NCBI GenBank assembly: GCA_030762175.1
Contig: CM060831.1
Coordinates: 28,221,001-28,285,000 of the forward strand
DNA: 64,000 nucleotides
Reading direction: 5' to 3'
Source of the DNA: Metallyticus violacea
Taxonomy: Eukaryota; Arthropoda; Insecta; Mantodea; Metallyticidae
The first letter of the stretch is position 1. Every line of letters begins with the position of its first letter. The translations under genes and the position numbers were made by a program. This document shows, piece after piece, positions 12,595 through 27,500 of the stretch. The notes beneath the pieces were generated by a model. It did no database searches, was not told where the DNA came from, and saw nothing but the letters and a program-made list of their open reading frames with translations.

Positions 12595-15500
12595 TTAAAT
12601 ATTTAGACTTTTGCTGAGAGTCTAGGGTTCAGTAGCAACTAAGAAAAAATTTTAAAATGTTATAAATTTAGTTAAATATGGTGGACTTTTGTAACAGTGA
12701 CATTTAATATAAGTTTTTTGAATGACTGAGTTGAATTTGTAACACTTACATTACTAATAGTTTAAAAAAGGAAAACTAAGTTTCTGGAGCTAATTGCTCC
12801 CATCTTCAGTTCCCTTTTTTTTTTATTTATTTTATTTAAGGATGCTCTTTAATATCTCAGGTCATCAGCCTCCCATTCAATTCAGGGTGTGAAATGGCCT
12901 ACAAATTTTGCTCAGAGGCCTCTTCTTTCAGGCTTGAGGTTCTTTTTCGTGCCGTAAATGTACGACACAGGACCCACGGCTTTACTTCCCTTCTGAAGAA
13001 AGCTATACTTAGGATTTTTATGCCAGAAAAAAAATTCATTGATCCTGACCGGGTTTGAACCCGCGACCTTGGGTTTAGGAGGGAAGTATGATTACCGCCA
13101 CACCACCAGGACAGACTATCTTCAGTTTCCAGATCGACTGCCGGCCTTGTTCTTCATGGTGGTTTGGTTGGTCTCTGGTGGCAGTTGGATGAACTTCTGT
13201 ATTTAGATGTCACTTGGTGGGATTTCAAAATTGAAAACGTTACTTTTGTTCTTTCAGATATAAATGTTTTTCCAGACTGTAAGTTCTGTTTTTCCTGTAA
13301 TATTTTTAAGTAGTTTGAGATTCCTCTAAATATTATGTTTTTTATTCCAAAAATGCCATGCTACTGCTGATTTTTCTTCCTGTCTTTGTTTTATGTTCCT
13401 GATGTGTTCTTTTGCTTGTGTTTTTATGTTATTTTAGTCTTTCCAATATAAATTTTTTCACAATCAATACATTTCATTGATATATTCCTGATTGAGGAAT
13501 ATTCTCTTTTAGTTTAGAATTTAGTACATTTTTATGGATGTTTTTTGGAGCTAAAATAATGTTACGTTTTTTGAAAATCTTTTGGAATTTATAGAAGGCT
13601 GATGAATGGTATTTGAATTTTTGGTACATTCTATTTTCTTCCTTGTTAGGAATAAGAGTACTGATGTCTTTAATTCTCTTTTTGTTCCTTGCTCTGTTTA
13701 CTTTCTTATATACCCCTGCCTGTTTGAAACCATTTTCTAGCTATATTTATTATATTGCACAGTTCTAAATCATATTCTTCTCTGTTCAAGGGGACATTTA
13801 CCATCTGGAAACTGAAGATAACAGTGATTAGCTCCAGAAACTTAGTTTTCCTTTTTTAAACTATTAGTGATGTAAGTTTACAAATTCGATTCAATCATTC
13901 AAAAAAATTATAAATTTGTTTAATAATATATAGTATTGTACATCTGATTGCATCATAATATTGCGCAGTTTGTTGTGTATGCTTTCAATAAATTCAATTC
14001 AATATTTCAGATATCCTTTGTCAATATATCTCACTGGCATTGTCTTTGTAATAATCTTGCATATACATTCTTAACTGTGATACTTACTTGTTTACCAGAT
14101 CCTGAAGCTTCTGTATTGGTTCTGGCTCTCCATCTTTCCCACATGTTAGCACTTCCTTGCTGTCATAAACCCTGATGACTCTGTCAGCTGTGTTAATCAG
14201 AAAGCAGCTGTACCAGAAAAATATCAATTTAGTTGACAAACAATTCAATAAGCTTCAATTCAAAGCACTAATCAATATATCTATGAATTAACTAAAATTG
14301 TTAATTGAGACATTGCACAGGGAAGCTAATCATATATTAAGACCAATGTGTGATTGAATCAAGCTAACACCCTTTTGCTCCACTTACCTGGTTTAAATAT
14401 GTAGGACTGGTTTGACATACCCTTTAAGTAGTTCACCTAAATTTCAAACCAGGAGTATAAATAATTCATTTTAGTCAATAGAAAAAATTAAAGACATAAA
14501 ATTGCAACCTTCTGACACATTAATATCTTTTGACCTAGAATCGCTGTTTACATTCATACCTAAAGATAAACTCCTAATATATCTGCAATATTGGCTAAGG
14601 ACAAGTGGAATTAATGATGCACACATGAAAGAATACATTAATCTCACAGAAATTTGCATAAGCCAATCCTTTTTTTCTTTCAAGGGAAAATTTTATAAAC
14701 AAAAACCAGGACTTATGGGCAGTCCCTTATTAGTTCCTAGCTAACCTCTTCATGAGCAGATTTGAAACACACATCAACTTAGCTTTCTGATACATATGTA
14801 AAATATGGTACAGATATGTAGATGATATGTTTGCCATAGTTAACAAAAAACTCATTAATGATGCCATAAAACTTCTGAATTTACAAGAGAAAAACATTTC
14901 ATTCACATATGAAACTGAAAAAGATAACATCTTACCTTTCTTGGACATAAATATAATGAAACGTCAAGAAAACGTAGAATTTGGAATATACAGAAAGAAT
15001 ACAATGCAGACAATTACATCAAAGCTGATGGTTTTAACCCCACAATGCAAAAACATGCAGTTATCAACTACTTAACACATCGGCTAGTTAACCTTAACAA
15101 AGAAGAATACCTTAAAGAATACAAAAAATTGAAAGAACAGAGGTTAAAAATGGTTATAACAAAGAACTAGTACACAAAAAAGTACAGAAATTCAAGAGGC
15201 AAATACTTATTAAAGAAACTACAACACTTTCAGCAAAAAAAGATAAATGAATTATTTAAAAATTCACATATTATCCATGGGCTACAAAAAAATTTCAGAA
15301 TATTGTTAAAGATTTCAATATCAGGTTAGCACCTGTAAACAGATTTAATGTTAGAAATCTCCTGATTGATAATGTTAATGACAGTATTTTACAAGAGAAA
15401 AAAGCAAGTATTTATAAAATAAGTTGTGCAGAATGTGAAAATTTCTACATTGGAAATACAAAGAGAAACATAGGATCATGGTTAAAAGAACATTTTAGAA

Positions 15501-18500
15501 ACATAAAATACACACAGTTGGAGAAATCAGCAGCGGCATCTCATTTCTGGACAGAAAACCACGACATTGAATAAAACAAAATTATTAAAATCAGTGCAAG
15601 GATCTACAGAATTAGCAACATGGAGTAAATCTACATTTACAAGTACAAAGACAGTTTAAAGAACTTCGACACTTCTGGTGATGAAAACATAAACATCAAT
15701 TTCATCATACCTCCACCAGAGCAGATTACACATCCCCACAGCATAATGGTTTATCCTCCAGTCGACAATAGGCTGACAATGCAAACAAAGGGTTCATGAA
15801 ACTGGTCCTACATATTTAAACAAGTAAGTGGAGCAAAAGAGTGTTAGTTCAACTCAATCATGCAATGATCTTAATATCTTTGAATGTTAAATCAGCTGGT
15901 TTCAAAATGTGCTTCCCAGTGTTTTGGTTACATTTGAAAACCCATAACTTTATGGGTACCTTAGATTCACATACAGTTAGCTATGATAGATGCTGGCCCA
16001 AAGCAAGTTGATGAGCATAGGACTGACCCTTCAACCCCAAAACATGCTGCAAGTTCTAATATAATATGCTTACATGCAACCTGTTATGCACCAGATGTGG
16101 TTTCTTTTTTTTTTAAACACATTAAGGCATATCCTACACTAATGTATTCAACTTGTTTACACTAACTCCACCTACTTTTAAAAAATTGGACTAGTTTCGG
16201 GAGAGGTCCCACCCATCATTTGCTGTTTAACATCACTACCACTCCATTGTCTACAGTTTCACAAGTACAATTTTACTACATTAAGGTATATTGTAATAGA
16301 AACCCAATTCTGTAAATAGAGCTTTTTTAAAATACATTTTAATGTCCCTCACAATGATAAAGGTCTAAAGAGATAATGAATGAGTGCAAAAATGAGCTCG
16401 GAGTCTGGAACACTTAAAGTTACCTCACATTCACCCTTTCAGGGTAAGGAAAAATCACTAGAAACCTTACCCAGGCAACTGACCTTACAGTGTTTGAACC
16501 TGTACAGGCATATTCTATTAGGATCCCATAGGGAACAAGAAGGAGTATATTTAGAGCACACTGGAGAAGAACTGCTGAGAAGAGATGAGAGATGAAATGG
16601 TTGGCTGCAAGAGGAGTCAATGATGAATCTTTATTGGTGTGTTACATTCCAATGAATATATCCAGGAAATAATCTCAGTTCATGCATCTATGTTTCCAGT
16701 AAAACTAAAGGTTTAAATAGTAAATAATAAGATATCAAATAATGGGCATGCAGTAAAAGAAAGGCACAGGACATATAGACAAACAGGCAATAGCTAATAA
16801 ATGTAAACTGGGAGGCATCAAATTTCTTTGCATATTATTAATGCCAAGCATTACAGATTACCTAAAATATCACTGCTCTCTACAATGATTGTCCACTAAA
16901 ACAGGTTAAATAATAGAAGTAACATTTTTTAAAAAAATCAAAACTGTGGCAATTTAGAAAACAGGCTTGGAATAATAATTTTTTCTGAGTCGAAATATTT
17001 ACACACCACTCTTTATGGTTTCAGGTGAATCTTTTAACGGCTGAGGATGTGGACAATTGTTCCAAGAAAATATCCTGAGTAAATATCATGTAAGTGAAAC
17101 CATAAAGAGTGTTTTAAATATTTTGATTCAGAAAAGATTATTAATGAGTGTTTCACTGTGTTTGATTCCAAACTGAATTAATATTGAGGCTTGGAATATC
17201 TCATCTGGGTAGTGGCCACTTTCTGCTAGACTGGTCAGGCAACATTTCAAAGCATACCTCCTTTCTGAATTGACATTGCATTTCGTATGAAATGCATAAA
17301 TTCTGAAAATCAAGAACTGTTGCTTAAATTTTATTGCAGATGACATTTTGTCACACATAAATAACATAATAAAGAAAATTATAAATGATAATGCCTACAA
17401 ACAAAGATAATATAGATTGCATTTGCATACAACAGAAAGTATGAGGTATAAGATGGGATGAGAGGTGATAATACAATCAGTTGATAAGTCCATAAAATTC
17501 TACATATCTAGGAACTTAACATGTCTCACTTTAACAGAAAGCAGGCAAATTATATGAGACAGTGAAATAACAGAATAATCAAAAAAAGAGAGAAAACGTT
17601 TGTCAAGATATTGTAAAAATATATTAAAAATAATAAATTAAGCTAAATTTAGAACAGTAAGAGGTAAATTCAATGGTATCCTTATAAACCATTTAACTTC
17701 TCCATAAATGATTAATGTGTAACAAAGTCAATACAAAAATTAAATAACTGATCTGTATACAATTTTTAATTCACTGTTAGTCAGATATTGCTTTTGTTGT
17801 CAGCAAATTACTGCAAAAGGGCCTTGCCACTCGTGAGAGGAAAATGATGAAGAATGTTTGGAACTGTTAAAGCGTGTTTCTTCTCTATTTTGTTATCAAT
17901 TATAATAATTAATACTTGGCATCAGAGAAGTTTCTCAAAGTGTCTGATGTCAAAATAAATATCTTCTTGACCAGCTAAATGAAGATCCTATTACACAAAA
18001 GCATGAATTACTGCACTTGTATTTTAAACACATTATTTCCAAAGAAGTAAACTTATAAAGGAGCATGAATTATATTATAATGTTGGACAGTTTTAATATA
18101 TGTTCTTTCCATCTTTCTAGTTTATAAAACAGCAAAAATACTTACTCTCCCCTTCGTGCAAATTCAATGCTCTTGACTGCAGTAGCACTTGTAGTCCCTT
18201 GTGTTACTTTGAAAGAAGCTTTCAGTGATAGATCTGTGCTAGACAATACTAAGACCTTTCCCTTAGCATTTCCAGTGTACACATATTGACCTCTTCTATC
18301 AAATGATGCCACAATATTCAGATCAGACTGTGAAAGAACATTAAAACACTCTTTGAAAGCAACTATGTAATACCTCCAAAATATCCTAGGTTCAAACTTA
18401 ATTTACATTACTTCAAGAGATCATAGTTATATTTGCTGAGCCTAACCAATGACAATAATCAAACTATTCTTTTCGCTTGATAATGAAACAAAAATAAGTG

Positions 18501-21500
18501 CTGCATGTTTTCTTTTGTTTCAAAAAAATAAGCAAGTGCTTTGTGCTTTAATGATTCAAAATTGAGCATATAAATTAGCAATTCTAAATTACTGACATAT
18601 TATTTCACAAAGGGAATTAATATATTTACTGGCATGTGATGGCACATATGTTAGCAACCACAACAGCTGCTTAGTTATGTACGTAACTAAATTTAGATAA
18701 CAACAGTGCATTTGTTTAACTATTATTTATGACAGTGATCGTGCAAATTAGTAAATGAAGGTAACATATTAAGTCATTGAATATGTGGCTAATTGGCCAG
18801 GAATTCATTCACAAATGAAGATCTATTGTAATGCTACTCCTCACAAACAAACTCCTGTTTGGAAGTAATTTTCAAGGATAAATTTATAAGTTCTTTTGTA
18901 ACAACATTCATGACATCCTTACAAAATATTTTTAAAAATGTAATGACCTTTTATTACAATAAAACATGGATGACATTTATTTCTAGAAAAGATAAATGCA
19001 GTATCCAATTTCAAAAAAAAAATTGGCCTATTGTTTATCTGTATCAAGAATTAAACTTGTTACATTATAATTTTAAAAAGGCAGTCCCATTTAAAATTGA
19101 GCACAAGGTGAACAAAATAGTTACTTATAAGATCCCCTCTAAGAAAATCAAGAAATTATGTTATTCTTCCTTGTCAACCAAAGAAGTTTCATTTGTTTAA
19201 TGTGATCAGCTGGAAAATTGAGCTAATTTCCTTAAGGGACTATAAAAGCTCAATTTTTAAACACTACATGCTCATAGGAATTATTGATAACAACAAACTA
19301 AACTTCTATCTGTTTGGGAATCATTTGAAACTTGCTCAAATGTGTATTGCTGTTATACCACAATAATGTGCTATAGAACAAAAATTGTGAATATTTTGAG
19401 TGTCTCCCACATTCAGCATATTCCCCTGATGATTAACATGTATTTGGTTCTCTCAAAGAAACATACAGATGATGCAATCAAAGCTACATTGCATAGGAGA
19501 TTACCCCATAATTAGAAGACCTGCACTGAATGCGGTGGATTATTTTGAAAAGTGTTAAATATTTTCCATCCTGTTGAACATATTATATTAATAAAAAATA
19601 TTAAAGTAAATATTTTACTCTTCCTCATAATTTAAGAAATTTACCAATATGTACATATAATTTCTGCATGGCAATGAGCTTTTCTGAGCAAAATTCTGCT
19701 ATATTAAGGTCTCATAACAATATAGAAAGTTCCAAATATAAAAAGGTTCTGCAAAGGAATTTTGATTGCATGTTCATGTTCATGTTCATTAAGGAACAGT
19801 GAAACTTAAGTTTTATGCTGCACTTAATGTTATACAAGGTATGTTCAAAAAGTTTCTGATCTTATTCTCTTCATGAGCACATGTGATTTTTGTGGCATTG
19901 CTGGATGCATAACTTACTTCCAGAAAGCTGAGTATGAGGTGATGTAATAATACTTACCTCCACATTTTCATTTTGCTCAAGATGCTTTGAGCTGATGATG
20001 TTATTGATTTGGTTTATTTACGGATGCTTGTTAACATCTCAGGTCATTAGCATCACATTCAATTTAGGAGTGAAACAGCCAACAAATTTTGCTCAGAGGC
20101 CTCTTCTCTCAGGATTGAGGTTCTTTTTCCTGCCATAAATCTACAACATGGGACCCATGGCTTTATTTTCCTTCAGAAGGAAGTCATACTTAGGATTTTT
20201 ACACCCAAAAAGCCATTGATCCTGGCCGGGTTTGAACCAGCAATCTTGGGTTTAGAAGGCAAGTATGGTGACCAGTACATCACCAGGACTGATATGAGCA
20301 ACGTACTGCATCAAGTTTTGCCAGAAGCTTGCATAATCCCGAGAAGAATCAATTCAGAATATTTAGCAATGATGCACTGGGAATTACAAAAAATTTAACC
20401 AGTTCAAAGATGGATTCAGATTATGGGCCACCATTCCAGGAGGTCTTTAACAATCCAAAGTGCATATGCTGTTCAGTAAGTGAGCTCTTTGATTATGGAG
20501 ATCTGTAGTTTGACCATCTGAGAATTTCTTTATAAAGATGGGATCAGTCCCTGCATATTTGATTTTAATCAAGGCTTTGAACAAGCACAAGCATAGCTGC
20601 TAACTTTGTGCACAAGTTGTGTTTGCAGGAACACAAACCAAATTAATTTTTTTCCCATTTTTACATTTTGAAAACTAGGAGTTATATTAAAAAAATAAAA
20701 GCAATGTTTTCATGTTTTACTTGTACACTTAAGTGTCACTCATGGCACATCCCTTAATATTGGGACATTACAGTAATAAAATAGCAAGACTATATGCAAA
20801 TACAGGTTGGATATAGAATGACCAATCACAGAATGCTTTTGTATTATGTATTTGTATTGTAATGCATTCATTTTGCTATTAGCAAAAACAGAATCGCTAA
20901 ATAAAATGTTCATTGAATATTAATCAAGTTTGTCTGTATACATATTAGGTACTGTTAGTAATGTGGTTTTGCAACCAATTTATTTAAGGCATTTACTAAG
21001 CATTTCTATACCTCATAACACTGCAATACTCAGTTGTTGCTCTTTTATGTAATTTATCCTCAAAAAGGATAACAATGTCACAATTTCTTAGCACTTGCTA
21101 GCTTGCAGTTCACTTGTCATAAAACAATTGCAACACTGTGCTCACAGATCTGATTCACAGTGACATTTGCTTATTCACACTTATGATTACAATGAAAATG
21201 ACATTCTATGACACTGATAAAAGTGAAGAATAGGAATGCTACAATTAGTATTGGTAGTGAAATACAATAAATAACTTAACCAGGTAACTTTCCACAAACT
21301 CCAGGAAATGTTACATGTTAAATATGAGTTGTTAAGTCTGCTCACGTGAAAAATGCACTACCATGGGTGGCTGAGGTCAATAAGGTGCAGACTCACAAGC
21401 AGGAGTCTGAGGTTCAATTTCTGCCAGGACCATCCTCCCTGACTGAGGCTTTCCTCAGTTGTCATAATTGGCAAATGCCAGAGAGGTACCCTAAACTTAG

Positions 21501-24500
21501 GCCTGGAATGTTTCCTTCCTTAAAAAAAATTGTTTTTCAATTTATCATTTCAATTAATGCATCACCAGTGTCCATCCCCAAGGAGCATCAGCAGTAAAAA
21601 CAGGTGTTAAAGACTATTGCAATTTCAGGTAAATGTTTCAAAATTTACAATTTAAATAATTTTGTTTCAGATTTGATCAACACAAATACCTTAAAATATT
21701 AAATCCTACAGAAGTCATTGGAAAATCAGGGATCACTTTATATTAAGGTAAATAAAGTCATGTAAAACTAACCATAAGTCACACAAGTTTCTGGGATTAA
21801 TTACACTTAGGAATATAGTATGATCTGGAAACCAACTTTCTGACACCATGCAAAACACAAGCAAAGTTTAATGTCATTCCATACTGTGCTCTCTCGATAT
21901 AATTTTATTAACGATACAACCCTGGGGCTAAGTGCATTGATTATAAAGGACCCACTCTTAATGATTGGGAATTGAATTCTTCCATGCAGACAACTTTTTT
22001 CCTGGCTTATGATCAAATACCTTTTGAATATATTTCATAAAAGCATATTGTACTAACAATAATTTTAATTATTTATGTTTAAGTTTATGGGGTCTGCTTG
22101 TATTTTAGTTATTATGCTTATGAAGGACGAATGAGATGATTGTACACAAATGAGGATCTGCCTACAGACAGAAGATTAAAGTTTCATACATACATCATCA
22201 TCCAAGGGTACAATTTGGTGGTCTCCATCAGTATCAACCAGCACTGCAGCATGTCTCATGGGACACACCAGAAATACTTTGTCATTGCGTGGATGAAACT
22301 GAACCTAGTAAATCATAAAAATAAAATCATAAGCTTTAAAAATTTAATCTTCTACTGCTTAAATATCAAGCAGTATTTAAGCTTCCTGAAAAAGAATTTT
22401 CATCTGAATTGTAATATACAAGAAAAAGATGTGATAAGAAGGAATTGAAATATATGCATTGGTAAGGATGTAAAATAGGTAAAAAAAGAACAGTATCTCA
22501 CATTAAAATATGCAACAGTTTTCTGTATTTTATCTTTAAAGTGTTACACACTAAAAGAGTGATTAAATAAATCAGTAAAATTAATAAGTTTAACAATGAA
22601 AATAATGTTAGGATAATAAAATTCTGGAGGCAATTATGAAATATGATTGCATCATTGTGTACACTGCATCTCCCAGCACTAGTTAGAAAAGCACTACTGA
22701 TTCCTAAACTAAAAAAACATACATGCAAGTAATTTTCAATTATTAATATCCTAATACAGAAAGTTGAACTGGGAGAAATCTCATTTTAAAGAATCTTCAC
22801 AGTCCTACATCAATATACCACCAGCAAAAGGCTCAAGGAGAAAAATGAAAGTACACAGTGAAGCATATATCTAACTAAATAATACCAGTAAGCCCAAGAT
22901 GATTTTTACCAATGTACAGGATAAAAAACATCAAAAATAGAGAAAAATAAGCTTAGAAGAGGTTGGTTGATCTTTGAAAGATATTGCTATATATAATGCT
23001 GCTTTGAATTGGAAAAGAAAACTACCTATACAGGATGAGCACTTAAAACTACCATCTCAAATATTTCCAATACTATTAGTGATATCAAAATGCTGTTTTC
23101 GCTAGATTTAAGGGCTCATAAAACTAGCCTATAGAAAATTAATATTAATAATAAAAGAGTATTTTCAGCATAAAGATATATCTTTTTATACAAAATAATA
23201 GTCGTCATTATTGTACAAATTAAACTTAATGAAATTAGAATAATGACGGCCATTTAATGCATGTTTCTAATGCAAATAGTTTACAAGTAATTCACTTTTG
23301 AAGTTTTATCCATTAAAAGTAAGTAAACAGTAATATGGTAATTAAAAAGGCTTTTCAGCTGTTTCTCAATCTTTTGTTTTCCTTCAAATGAATTATCTGA
23401 AGCCATTTTATCTTATTATCATAAGCCTAGAAAATATGCCTAGCTCAGACATGTTCAAAATGGTGATCATTTGCTGCAAAACAAGCTTCCAGTCTTTGAT
23501 GCAGGGATTGTTGCACATTATTTAGCATTTCAGAAGAAATAACATTGCAAGCTGCTGTTATGCAATGCTGCATGTCCTGTAGTGTAGTCAGCACATCTTT
23601 GTAGACTTTCCTTCAGTGTTTCTCCCAGAAATAAATCAAAAGGTACCAAGAGGAGATTGGATCAGCTTTATATAATTCATTTGGGGGGGGGAGAGTGAGA
23701 AACAGCTGAAAAGCCTTATTTCATTACCATATTGAAGTCCACTTGCTTTTATTGGATAAAATTTCAAGAGTTGATTACTCGTAAACTACTTGCATTAGAA
23801 ATATATAATACCATTATTATTCTAATTTCATTTTGTTTAGTTTCTGCTATAGCTATTGTTCCATTTAAAAAAATAGAACTTTTTCTTGGCAATACAATTT
23901 TTTATTATTAATATTCTCTTTAGGCTATTTTTGGTTTTATTTACTGTCGCTTTGACCGCATTAACCTTCTTGTGACCTCTGCAGATTTTATGTGAATACT
24001 GTAGGTGTCAGTCTGTAGTCATGAATGAAATTAAATGAATTGATGGTACAAATGAGCTCTCAGAGTCTTGGCACCATAAAGCTATTTGGTATTCACCTTC
24101 TCAGGGTAAGGGAGAAGGGGAAGGGGAAAAAAAAGGAAAAAAAGGGGGGAAGAAAAGAAAAAAAAAGTCAGTTCAGCTTGACCTGACCAGGAGGGTGAAC
24201 CCAGGACCTCCAGAATAGCAATCACAAATGCTACTACTAGACCATGGAGGCAGCCTGGGCTAGTTTTGTGAGCCCTTATGTGCCCTTTATTCTAGCATTA
24301 CAGTCAATATTGATAAAATTATAGGCGATAGTTTTAAGTGCCTCACCCTGAATATGAACTTTCTTCTTGACCTGCAAATGATACATTCTCTTGTCTCCAT
24401 CTTGTGACCTCAATAATAAAAGGTCAGGATTGCAGGGGATTTGTGATCAGCACACTGGCATTCCACCATTTGCTATTACATGGCTTCTAAGATTGAAAGA

Positions 24501-27500
24501 ACACTAGATTTCCATCTTTCTAATTATACTCATTAGACAGCATAGATCTCATTTACTGACCTCCCTAGATACTGCAAATTAAACCCAAGACCTTCCAGGA
24601 TGCAGCCAGCAAAGCTAAGCACTAGACCAGGGAGATATGCAATGCTTTATGAAAATACATGGATTTTTCATGATTATGTCCTGCTGTAGAGAGGAAGAGG
24701 TCATGTTCTGTAGTTGATGGCCAAGAATGTATGCAAGGAGGAGTAGTCATGGATTAATTTCAATGTTCAAGTCTTCAACTCTGAAAATTTGTCATGAATT
24801 CAGGGAGTGGCCTAAGGGGCAATCCCTTTCCCTGAAAATTAAAAAGTCCCTACCAAAAAATTTAAAATTGATTTTGTAAATGTAAATAATATTTATAATT
24901 AAATTTCCAAATCATGAACAAATTTAAATTATCGTTCATTTTGATAATTACTAACTTATAATGTGTAGTAAATTCCATTTGCAACTCAACATTGGGCACA
25001 TAAGGAAGCTGTGAAGAAAGGAGATTGACTCCACCCTACGCCCAGATCTAGCTCCCAGTGACTATTCCTTCTTCTCAAAACTCAGCAAGGAAATTCAAGT
25101 ATGATGAAGTGATGGATGCTGTTTATGCCCATTTTGCAGACAAGACTTCTGAGTTTTTTGGAGGAAGATTGAAATGTTAATTCAAAGATGTGAGAAAAAT
25201 ATTGCAATAAAGAGTGACTATATTGAAAAGTGAAACATACTTTTTGTCTTTATCATACCCAGAAAATAGTTTGGCCGGAAACTTATGGACCTACCCTCAT
25301 ATATTCACAGCAATTGATAGTGAACTAAAAAAAATTTTTCTTACAACAAATTAGTAACATGCTCTTTCTATGGTGCTACTAATTTTAGTGATTCTGTCAT
25401 TGGGGTCTGCGCTTGGTTATCAGAAATAAAGGAGGCATGAGTTGCCATACATTCACTGCAGAGCATATGTTTTGTTGATTGCTATCACCAACCATAGGAA
25501 TAAACACCATATAATATGATAAAATGCACATTACACTATTGTTTATAAACTTTTTTATACTTATACTAAATGAAAAATTACATTATATGAAATTAAATAT
25601 GTTTTAGAACAACCTGTTTTAAAAACAATGAAGCTGTTGACATCTGCTGTTGAGTACCTCTCGTACAGTTCATACTATATTCCTATACTAAAAGTTCATT
25701 ATGATGGGGTTTTTTTTATTTCTTTATTTAAGGACGCGCTTTAACATCTCACGTCATCAGCGTCCCATTCTATTCAGGGTGTGAAACGGTCGACAAATTT
25801 TGCTCACAGGCCTCTTCTTCCAGGCTTGAGGTTCTTTATCGTGCCGTAAATGTACAACACAGGACCTACGGCTTTACTTCCCTTCTGAAGGAAGCCATAC
25901 TTAGGATTTTTATGCTCAAAAAATCCATTGATCCTGGCCCAGTTTGAACCTGCGACCTTGGGTTTAGAAGGCAAGTATGGATGATGGGATGTGAACATAT
26001 ACACAAGGATAATGCAGATTTAGCAAATTTGGCAGAGGGGTCTTGTAAGGAATTGTGAATTACAATTTCATTGTAGGTTTAGTGAGTTAGGACGAAATAT
26101 TAAATGCCTTCTCACACTTCTGCAAAAACAATCATTCAAAAATTTACAATCACCTTCATTTGTTTCTGGAACATTTAAGAAACATTGATCGCCCTTATGA
26201 TGAACAAAGTGCAAAAAATGAAACACTAAATAAAATTTAAAAACTAGCAGTTGACGCAGCAAAAGTTAAAAGTGTGCTCTTATGGAAGACAAAAAACAAA
26301 CTATGGGAAATGTAAAGAAATTTGTCAAAAATATGATTAATGAAATTGGGGGTGTGAAAAAGCTAGAACTAAGTACACATATTTTGAAAATTAATATCGC
26401 TGTTATTGCAGACTTGCATTCATTTAAGTTTGTTGATCATAATAAATCAAAAGACTCATCTTTTGGTGTTGCTTCTTTTATCTTAAGGGGGCATTATCTG
26501 ATATGAAGCTGTAAGGATACTATTGAATGTTAGTGTGCATTCCCCGTTTCAACTGCCAGTGTAGAAAGGTCATTCAGCACCATGAATAGGATGATGACAA
26601 AATTAAGAAATGGGATGAGCAGTATATACTTTAAGCTTACGTAAAGGTGTCAACAAAAGGGAACAAGGAACCTACAGAAAGTTTCATTGATGAGTCATCC
26701 ACTGATATGCTACAAAGGGGCTTGACATATTAGTTTTCTATAAAGTAAGTTATTGCACACTATAATATTATTTTATACTTTCTTATAATCCCAATTTTAA
26801 AGGTAATTATATTTAATTACAATTAATTTAATTACATACCAAATTGGAACTTGTACAGTGAAATTAATCATATAATTGATATCATTGTATGATTCAGTTG
26901 AACTACACACTTTTAATGCTTCACTATTTGTCATAATGTATGAAAACAGTTTCGAGAACATTTAATTCTCATCTTCAACCAGGCTAAAGTTCAACTCCAA
27001 CAATAACACTGGTACCAGTGTTATTTTATTAGTATTATCAAAATTTGAAGCCTATGACAATTCCCCTCTCCCAAAACAAAGCGGCTAGATTCAACATTGC
27101 TGAAAATTCAGATCAACACCAATAGCTTCATAGTTAATGCATAAAACATATTTGAGAATAGGTTTCTACATTAGGAGGAGGATTCTGCGGGAAACTGAAG
27201 GGCCTTCCCAGCAATATATCCACATACTTGAAAATATAAAGCTACTAGAAATGTGCATGCTGAACCCAGATAGGATATATTTCTAGCAAATAAATAAGCA
27301 ATATAATTTTAAATAAAGTAAAATTGCATATTAAGGCATTTTATATAGAGGTAGAGCTGTAATTCATTCCTTAAGATATTCAGTAGCTGTTCTTTTCTTG
27401 TATAAATGTGCAACCTTTCACATTTATATAAGACATGTAAATCAGATTTTATATGAATAAAAAAAATTAATTTACTTTATTACTTGCTAAATTTGAAACA

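Larger units (their letters stand above)
11294..12597 (+). pseudogene. 3' end of a LINE (RT C-terminal region), interrupted
   Basis: The frame reads [39 protein letters not shown], then after the insertion [28 protein letters not shown] and [20 protein letters not shown]. This is the region after the RT domain in LINE ORF2. It ends in an ATT microsatellite (about 12566-12595) that may be its tail. A palindromic hammerhead element (11612-11906) splits it. Confidence 0.75.
12671..13907 (-). mobile_element. Penelope-like element, subfamily C, with hammerhead arms
   Basis: Inverted arms (about 12715-12813 and 13806-13905) flank a decayed 3' part of a PLE ORF on the minus strand, including the GIY-YIG endonuclease; the element at 46690-47560 is a close relative. 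A SINE is inserted at 12814-13115. TTATAAATTT flanks at 12660-12669 and 13908-13917. The reverse transcriptase part is missing. Confidence 0.8.

Noticed and set aside
18859..19200. 113-codon Lys-rich open frame as a gene
   Set aside because: No recognisable domain or splice context; it lies in an Rbbp5 intron and its composition is that of AT-rich DNA.
19989..20000. GAGCTGATGATG as a hammerhead core
   Set aside because: No GAAA or helix II follows; it is the junction of a mariner fragment and a SINE tail.
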